64,000 nucleotides of DNA from Glomus cerebriforme (lineage: Eukaryota > Glomeromycota > Glomeromycetes > Glomerales > Glomeraceae), in assembly GCA_003550305.1 (NCBI GenBank), contig QKYT01000046.1, positions 153,173-217,172 of the forward strand, read 5' to 3'. Position 1 is the stretch's first letter. Each line of letters begins with the position of its first letter. The notes below the pieces were generated by a model. It searched no databases. It saw only the letters and a program-made list of their open reading frames with translations, and had not been told where the DNA came from. Shown here one piece after another: positions 56,968 through 64,000 of the stretch. The position numbers and the translations under genes were made by a program.

Positions 56968-57344
56968 GATAACTTTTTTATATAAAATTTATCAATTTAA
57001 CTAAATTCTATAGAACAAAGTATATAAAATAATAAAGATTCAACTTCAACGGATCATCGAGTTGCAAAAAAAATGTCCACACTCCAAAACTTAAAGGACA
57101 ATTTCTCTTGACTTGACCAACTCTAAGGAAAATCTTGAAGAACGATTGCTTAAGAATTATTAATAACTTACAAATATTTACAAAAGCGGTTCCTCAAAAT
57201 AGAATAATTTGCCTTTTATATGCCACTTAGCAAAATTTGATTGGTTTGTCACTTTAAGCTTTATAAATTGTATATATATATATGGATATTTTTTTTTTTT
57301 ACCAAAATTACCACAAGTAGGTTTAGATCCATCTTTATTCTAAA
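56968..57344. promoter_or_regulatory. Divergent promoter region YIPF6/MKT1
   Basis: This 377-bp gap separates the two start codons. A TGTATATATATATATGG stretch near 57,269 and a T-run lie 60-80 bp upstream of MKT1. No other motif was recognised. Confidence 0.45.
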
Positions 57345-60300
57345 ATGATTAGACATTTCGAAAGTAAGTTTTGTTTCGAAGTTATATTATTAAACATGAT
57401 AAAGAACGTTTAGATTATTTTATATTTTAAGTTAATTAAAAATTTTTTAATATTTTAGTATTTACAGCTGAACGTCGCTTGGTTCAACATGCTGCACTCT
57501 CTCATTGGAAAGAGACTCGTCTCGGAATTGATGGTACGCATTGGCTTAGAAAACTTCTACAAACTTCAGCAAAAGAATCTGCGACTGCTGCTTTAGGTGG
57601 AATACCAATTGGATTAAAAGCGGCAATAGAAAAAGAACTAGAATTAATAAAGTACGTTCAATACATATTCCTATAAATAAAAACAATGTTCATATGTTCA
57701 AAATTTTATTCGTAGATCATATGGAATTACACCGGTTTTTGTGTTCAATGGACTTAACGTAATTAGAAAAGACAAACCATTCTCTACGGAAGATACAAGA
57801 CCCTCAAAACGTGCTCAAGCCTGGGAGTTTTATGAGAAAGGTCGAGTAGACCCAGCTTATAATAATTGGGCAGTGGGTGGGTTCGTACATCAGCCAGACT
57901 TGTTGTATCTCGTCTTCAGTATTTTGAAAGAAAATGACGTGGAATTTATACGTGCTCCTTATTTGGCTTGGGGACAGGTATGTAGGAAACTTTTAACGCG
58001 TTTTTTTATTTGGTAGTTATTTTATATAATATGAGACCACAATCATCGTTTTAATTTTATGTCAGAGACTTAAAAGAAACATAACTCACGTTGAAGTTTG
58101 TATATTTTATAAATTCCTCGTGATATCCACAAGTTAGTATATTTAGAACGCCATCCAAAAGGATTCATCCATGCAATATACGGCGGATCAGAATTGTTAA
58201 TGTATGATGTTGAAAAAGTTATTATAAATCTGGATTTAGAAGTTCGTGTTATATTGTTCTAGTAAACCTATCATTACTTGAACTCGATTATCGTTATTTA
58301 TTAACCTACATTTTATTAAATAGAAAGGTACATCTTCTTGGCTCACCAAGAAATCTATTTTGGCTGACCTTTCCATAACAGACGAACAATTTCTTGATGT
58401 TTGCATTCTTGCGGGCTTTGAATATTGTAATACCTTCCCACCTCTTAATTCCGAGTATAGTAGTTTCACTTTCAAAAGTGTGCATGATTTAGTTAAACAA
58501 CATCGAACTGGATTCAACGCTGTTCAACATTATGCAGAACATGCGGGAGTAATAAAATCCAATTATGTGGATACATATTGTCGCACTAGGTGTGCCATAA
58601 AATATCACATGGTGTTGACAGATGATGGAAAAATTGAACCCTTAAATGTTGAAAATGCGCCAACTGATATTCATGATGTTATTGGATATCGCTTGCCTGA
58701 TGAAATATATTATTATTTGTCCAAGGGTTTAATGTCACCTCAGGTTTGTCGATAATGTGTATAAATTAATTGTTATCCTTTTCTCTTTACTGAGTATAAT
58801 CGCATGTAATTTCTAGGTCATTAATACTTTAATTTCTGGTGTTCTTATTGAAAACTCACCTTTATGCAATGGTGAAACGCAAGAATATAGAAATTTCCTT
58901 AGTCAATTACTTGAGCTTCGAACACAAGCCATGGGTTTGCTTACGCAACCTTTGCATCAGTTTTATCAATCCAGGCGAGTCGTTAGTGTTTATTGGTTTG
59001 AGCCAAATAACGAACACGTTTTAAATCATAATGTGGTGCCGAGCGTTCATGAGATTTTAAATACTTGGAATGTTTTGGAAAGGGGATTAGAGGAAGAGAG
59101 AAAGGCGCAAAAGGTATGTTGTTTTTTGTATATGAAACTATTTGGGCTTATTTATTATTGACTAATATTTATATCCTACAGGCATCCGTTATTAACATTG
59201 CTTTCTGTCTGAAAGCAACAGCGACAGAGGAACAGGCTGCAAAAACGGTTATGCCAAAAAATAATGATAAGATTATTGAATCTAAAGATGAAATTTTGGC
59301 TAATGTCTTATGGAAACTTTTAGAATTAAGACAGTACGTTTCATATATATTGTTTGATTTCTTAAGATTATTTATTAACTGAGGTTTTCTATTTAGGTTC
59401 CTGACTTCATCGCATACACATACCGCGTGGGGTAGTGCCTTTAAAAAGGCTCTTACTACGCTCAAATCTAATACGACGTCACATCATGAACAATTATTCT
59501 CTGCTTTAGAACTAATACGTTTTGGATATTTAAATGGCAACAATCTTAGTAGGTCGTATTATACATCAAATATTGCTAGCGGTGAGATATTATATAGGAT
59601 ATTTTTCAGATTTTTTAACAAATATGATATTTATTAATTATATTATAAAATTACATTTTTATTATAAAAAAGAAGAGGAGAAAAGATATATTCTCCTTAT
59701 TTCAAGAACTTTGAGTTTGGTTCCCGCAAAATTCAAGGTATTTAATATAATTTATTCTTATACTTTAAATAGCAGAATATTTGCTTTTCTGGTAGTTGTT
59801 TAATTATTTTTATTATTAGGGAATTTCTTGGAATGGACCTCTTAGCAGAGAACTTTTAGCTTTCAATAGTTTTGTAAAAGCATTGAATCGTTCTTTGCGA
59901 AATTTATGTGAAATGTTAACTTTATCAATGTTCCTAAATGGCGATTGTGTTAAGGATAGACAGGATTATCTCGACATTGCTTTAAGGTTTGTTTATTATA
60001 TATTACGGTACTATTTCATTCAGAAGTATTTTAATGTACTTTATTTTTTTGCTTCAGTTTACCGTTCCTGTATGATGTTAATACGGGAATGGGAATTATC
60101 GTTAAAACATACCTTGAACATGTTATAACTTTATCGAAAGATAATGACAAGACAGCAATAAAATCACATATATCTGGAGCATTAAAGAAACTAGAGGATA
60201 CTTTTACCGGATGCGTAAATGCGAAAGCAGATTTGGAGAATGGACTTGTTTTTTGGGACGAGGTAAATTATACTAACCTAATTAATTTCGTCTTTTATAA

Positions 60301-60442
60301 CGATTGATATATTACTAAATTTAATTAATATACGTAGGTTATTATTGCTGTAAATTCTCTCAAATCCAGTGGTGTTATTCCTAATGAATTTGTATCGCAA
60401 TTTATAAGCGCAAACAATTGGTTATCTTCTCGAAGGCCATAA
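57345..60442 (+). CDS. MKT1: Mkt1-like XPG-fold post-transcriptional regulator
   Basis: Mkt1 is an XPG/FEN1-fold protein that works with Pbp1 in mRNA regulation. Exon 1 (57345-57363) encodes only MIRHFE; exon 2 starts at 57,459 and about nine more follow, to the stop at 60,440-60,442. The XPG N region is LGIDGTHWLRKLL, then ITPVFVFNGLNV. The XPG I region APYLAWGQLVYLERHPKGF followed by YGGSELLMYDVE has lost the acidic residues that hold metal in active nucleases. FLDVCILAGFEYCNTFPPL resembles the FEN1 helix-hairpin-helix entry. The C-terminal Mkt1 domains follow, with GISWNGPLSRELLAFNSF and LPFLYDVNTGMG. One donor (GTTCGT near 58,247) and one acceptor in the seventh intron are weak. Confidence 0.85.
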
Positions 60443-61545
60443 AATCTCATATTTGAATCTTAACAATTTGATTAATTTTTAGTTTTATAAGGGGCTTTTA
60501 TAAGGGAAAAAAGGTAAAAAAAAAAAAAAATAAATAATAATAATTTTGGTCAAATACTATTAGGTTTTATATACCAATCGGAATTGATAATAAAAACGGT
60601 CACATTCCTGTATAAAAAGTATAAAAAGTACTACAGTACTTGCTTTTAATAACAAAGAATTCTAGTCTTCTAGATAATGACTAGTTGAAGGAATTATAAT
60701 ATCGAGTTGTTTATAAATAACATATTTTAGATTTATTATGACTAGCATAACTCTTTATGATTGTGGTTTAGTTAAGTCTAATCCAGATTGAATAAAAATG
60801 TAATATGTTTCATTGTACCTAATTTTTGTATCGAATCCAAATATTAGAAAAAAAAATAAAAATATATAATTTAAATATCTCAATTCTCACCATTATTTCC
60901 ATCAAATGTCCCCCAATTACTATGAAAGAAAGATCACGTGATTAGGATTTTTAGTACACCAGAAAGAATTATTTGATGTCAATTCGAGGACTGCTTCTCG
61001 TGAAAAGCTGTATTTTGACTTTTCTCCATCAGATTCAGGTAGAATATCATCACGAATATAGGCAAGAAAACAAAGCGTAAATTTTCCATTTTTTATTTAT
61101 AAGTCTTGAATTAATAATTGAATTCATTATTAAAATATTTTTAAAAATAAATGATAGTGATAAATATTATTTAAGTTGAAATGTTATTTACTTCATTCCT
61201 AAAATTTCTTGAGCGAAACTTGCGGCCGGATCATAGTATGATTCTGAGAAAGTCATAAATAATATATATATATATTGAATTGAGATTGGCGAATTGAGAA
61301 TACTTGAGAACTTACGAAATGGTACGTTGAATATCAGTCATGGTTAAAAACTTTTGACGAAGAGAAAATTTTTATTTCAGACGAAGATTGGTTACAGTAG
61401 ATCATTTGTGAAATCATATGTAATCATGTGATCTATCTAAATCTTTTAGATCGATTATCTGTCAACAAAAAACTACGATTACTGTTTTTTTTTGCAACTC
61501 TTAAATTCTTTCCTTTGACATTAAAAATTTCAACAAAACTTCAAA
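60443..61545. other. Intergenic, no supported gene
   Basis: Mostly AT-rich. On the minus strand at 61,341-61,190, MTDIQRTIS and, after a possible intron, YYDPAASFAQEILGMK suggest two exons of a very small protein, but the only good donor and acceptor do not keep the frame. TCACGTGAT occurs near 60,932. No repeat family was recognised. Confidence 0.4.
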
Positions 61546-61790
61546 ATGTTTATACAACCAAATAAACCTACACCTGAAGAAAGGGAAGAACAACGAAGAA
61601 AAACTTGGAATAGTTTTGCATCGTTCATTCTAACAGTCGTTGTTATACGCGTTGGTAAGTTTATCATAAATTTTAAATAATTTTTTTTTTTTTAATAATT
61701 TTCACTTTGATTGATATGTAATATTATTTATTTTATTCAGCTCCATTTGTAATTGATTATGCTTCTAAGTTTTCAAGACAAACAAATTAA
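61546..61790 (+). CDS. TOM5: Tom5-like mitochondrial import subunit, 2 exons
   Basis: Tom5 is a tail-anchored small subunit of the TOM complex that passes preproteins to the Tom40 channel. Exons 61546-61654 and 61741-61790 join in phase 1 to a 52-residue protein, MFIQPNKPTPEEREEQRRKT... An acidic/charged N terminus precedes a single membrane helix (FASFILTVVVIRVAPFVID), with the Pro in the helix and PFVID block seen in fungal Tom5. The size fits the family (about 50 residues). The gene is too short for ordinary ORF calling; the call rests on splicing, size, topology and that block. Confidence 0.75.
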
Positions 61791-63300
61791 TAGGTATCCT
61801 TTCTAAAAGAACTGAATTTATTTATTTCGATTCAAATAATAATTACATTTTTGCTAAATATGTAGATAATATGGTGTAACAAACAAAAAAAAATGAAATA
61901 CCGTATGAATTATATTGATATAACACGTGTCAATTTGTTGAAATTTAGTAGGATCAAAGATAACTTGTGCAATACAAATAATATTCTCTTAAAATGTTTT
62001 ATTTAAATAAATGTCTTTTGTTATCATTGTATGAGATTACGAGATTATTGAAATTTTGATCATTGGCTTTAGATTTCTAATGAAATTGTAATATTGTATT
62101 ACATATGCATACCTAATTGTGATATCAGATATCACTTATAGGCTAAGTTTCAAATTTTTCACGTCTGACGAGATAAGAATAATGACACATTGTTTTTCCT
62201 AATTTCGAGGATTATGCTGGTAATCGAGTTTTATTTTCATTATAAAGATTCAATTCCTTTTTACCCCCGTGAATATCAACGTTTAAACGCCTTATTTTCA
62301 TTCAGCCATTTAATTTTGTTGGGCTAACTTTTCAAAACTTTGATCATCAATTATTGTCCAATCAAATTACTTTCATGGTTGATTCCGGGTGGAAATTATG
62401 CCGATAATTTCAGATATTTCAGATGATAAACCGATTGTAGATCAAAAAAAGGTTTCCAAAAAGGTTGATCACTTGATATCACTTGTAATCACGACCGGTG
62501 ACGCAAACTTTTCGTCATTTATAATTTCGGAAATCACCGCAGGTTATTATTTATCTACGGACTTTTCATTTAAAACGGAACCGATAATTTTTCTTACCGA
62601 AACTTATTTGAATTTTTAATTATCAAAATAGATTTCATCTTTAAAGGGCAATAAACAAAAAAGTCATGCCTCTTTTCTATTAAGCTGTACAAATTAAATT
62701 TATTACATTATTTACAGAATTGGGATATTCTAATTTGTCAACAGGGGAGGTGAAAGCCTGAATATATTCCACCGCTTATCATTTCCCTTCACAAAAAAAA
62801 AAAAAAAATTTTTTTTCTTTCCTATCTACCTAATTACCATCCAACTCTGACCTTCCTTCCCTCACCTTTTTTTTCTTTTTTTTCTTCCTTTTTCTCATTT
62901 TTTTTTTTTTCTTTTTTTTCATATTTATATCATCTTTATAGTTTTTAAGGCAAAATCTGATTTATATCAAAATATTGAAACTTATATATATATTATTTAT
63001 TTTCTATTGTGTAAAAAAAAATTTTTTTTACACGATAATTTTTGATCAAATACATGATATTTTTTCATTTAGTTTTTAACAAAAATATTCTTTTTCAAGT
63101 ATTTTTATACATCATGTTTTGATTCCTCGAGTAATAACTTGTCAGCTAAACTGTTCAGACTATAAATAAAATATTTTTAGTTCTTTGTATATATTATTAT
63201 ACCCATAGCATATTTTTTTTTCTTGCTTGTAAAGTTCTTTACCCATAAGAAACAAAATTTTGCCCAACGGCCCTTTCTTAACTGACAGTAAACTATATTT
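61791..63300. other. Intergenic with a long polypyrimidine tract
   Basis: No supported gene over 1.5 kb. An ORF of 74 codons from ATG 62,398 to 62,619 is unrecognised and not called. At 62,850-62,920 the plus strand is almost purely C and T, preceded by a run of 16 A and 8 T around 62,792-62,816. This tract lies about 400 bp upstream of the TBC gene and may be part of its promoter or 5' leader. Confidence 0.5.
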
Positions 63301-64000
63301 ATGCTACAAGTGTCACAGCTAGTTCGATACCCAATAAATCACAGGATAAATCAAAGAACTCTAGAAATGTCCACATCAATTAATGAGTTTAAAGATATCC
63401 TGAATTCTGAGGTTTACATTGATCTCGATAAGTTGAGAGAATCTTCAAGACATGGTGTTCCCATGGAAGTTAGAGGAGTAAATATAATTATTTTTATCAA
63501 TCCTATATTCTTTTTCTTTCAATATCTAATTATACTGTTTTCTTATTAAGTTAATTTCTGCATGATTTATATTCTTTTCCATTAAAGGATGTTTGGAAGT
63601 ATCTACTTGGAGTAAATCCAGCTGATAGATGTAAGTTAAATTGATTCAACTAATAAAGTTATATCTATTTCATGTTTTAATTTAAATAATAATTTTCTTT
63701 TGATTTTTTTTAAAAAAATTTGTCAGCACAGGAAATAACCAGCGTTAAGGATAAATATGAAGAATATCACGCTATAGAAAAAGAAAATATAGAAATTAAT
63801 AAACGCGTTCGTGGTGAAGTTGGTCGATATCAAAAAATTAAAAATCTTGATGATACTAGTGATTATACACATATCTTTGAAAATGTTATTGGAGCTTATA
63901 TGAATCATAATCGAGATGTCGATTATCATCCGGCTCTTGTTCACCTTTGCGCACCATTTGTTTATTGTATTAAGAATGAATATGAGGTATACTATTGTTT
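63301..64000 (+). CDS. TBC-domain Rab GTPase-activating protein, 5' part
   Basis: TBC proteins speed GTP hydrolysis by Rab GTPases in membrane traffic. Exons seen: 63301-63477, 63588-63630 and 63727-63986; the gene runs off the window. The reading starts at ATG 63,301, but the in-frame ATG at 63,367 (MSTSINEFKDIL) is an equally good start. The TBC N-terminal signature is RHGVPMEVRGDVWKYLLGV, followed by a coiled EYHAIEKENIEINKRVRGEV and YHPALVHLCAPFVY. The catalytic Arg and Gln fingers (IxxDxxR and YxQ) lie beyond the window. The long spacer between VWKYLLGV and the core resembles the subgroup of larger fungal TBC proteins. Confidence 0.85.

Noticed and set aside
61190..61341. Small two-exon gene on the minus strand (MTDIQRTIS / YYDPAASFAQEILGMK)
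   Set aside because: The only good donor (TTTC/GTAAGT) and acceptor (TTTCTCAG/AATC) shift the frame and give a stop after 12 codons; a sequencing error or other start would be needed.
62398..62619. 74-codon plus ORF upstream of the TBC gene
   Set aside because: No domain, homolog or splice context was recognised; it is in otherwise non-coding DNA.

Overview
The window looks like nuclear DNA of a filamentous fungus with a very AT-rich, repeat-laden genome, most likely an arbuscular mycorrhizal fungus (Glomeromycotina, Rhizophagus-like). This rests on split genes with short GT-AG introns, a purely eukaryotic gene set with fungal members (MKT1, TOM5, a DUF7719-type membrane protein), and many decayed Helitron, hAT, pogo and LINE-like remnants. 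The species is an inference. No bacterial, plasmid or CRISPR feature was seen. Two single N positions (11342, 21370) are assembly ambiguities.

Layout. Bases 1-21,300 are a repeat island with no intact gene. It holds nested transposons: short hAT-like MITEs (1.9, 5.8, 14.0 and 14.7 kb), a large inverted repeat (2.8-3.3 kb against 5.7-7.0 kb), a LINE-like 3' fragment (7.6-8.4 kb, minus), a pogo/CENP-B-type transposase relic (9.5-11.3 kb, plus) split by a palindrome-ended MITE, a Helitron Rep-helicase relic (13.1-18.3 kb, minus) carrying two MITEs, and a hAT transposase relic (18.7-20.3 kb, minus). Bases 21,383-49,710 are gene-dense: NOSIP, calreticulin, DNAJC8, TAF2, HSCB/JAC1, an unrecognised P-loop protein, DNA ligase I, mitochondrial EF-Tu, a four-span membrane protein, Sec1, a RING protein and MGST3. 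Bases 49,711-55,756 are a second gene-free repeat island with two MITEs and a decayed telomere-like tract. Bases 55,757-64,000 are gene-dense again: YIPF6/Yip4, MKT1, TOM5 and the start of a TBC Rab-GAP gene.

The genes are housekeeping and not a cluster. They cover ER folding and quality control (calreticulin), ubiquitin ligases (NOSIP, RING), transcription (TAF2), splicing-linked J protein (DNAJC8), Fe-S assembly (HSCB), replication and repair (LIG1), mitochondrial translation and import (EF-Tu, TOM5) and membrane traffic (Sec1, YIPF6, TBC). Several pairs are divergent over short intergenic DNA (calreticulin/DNAJC8, LIG1/EF-Tu, YIPF6/MKT1) and may share promoters.

The most unusual signal is a group of hAT-like MITEs. 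Each has TAG(R)-type termini and 8-bp target duplications that match at 6-8 of 8 positions. Between the termini, each copy has arms made of its own reiterated 8-12-nt word, in inverted orientation on the two sides. One copy sits in one arm of the large inverted repeat while the other arm keeps the empty site, which confirms its borders from the sequence alone.
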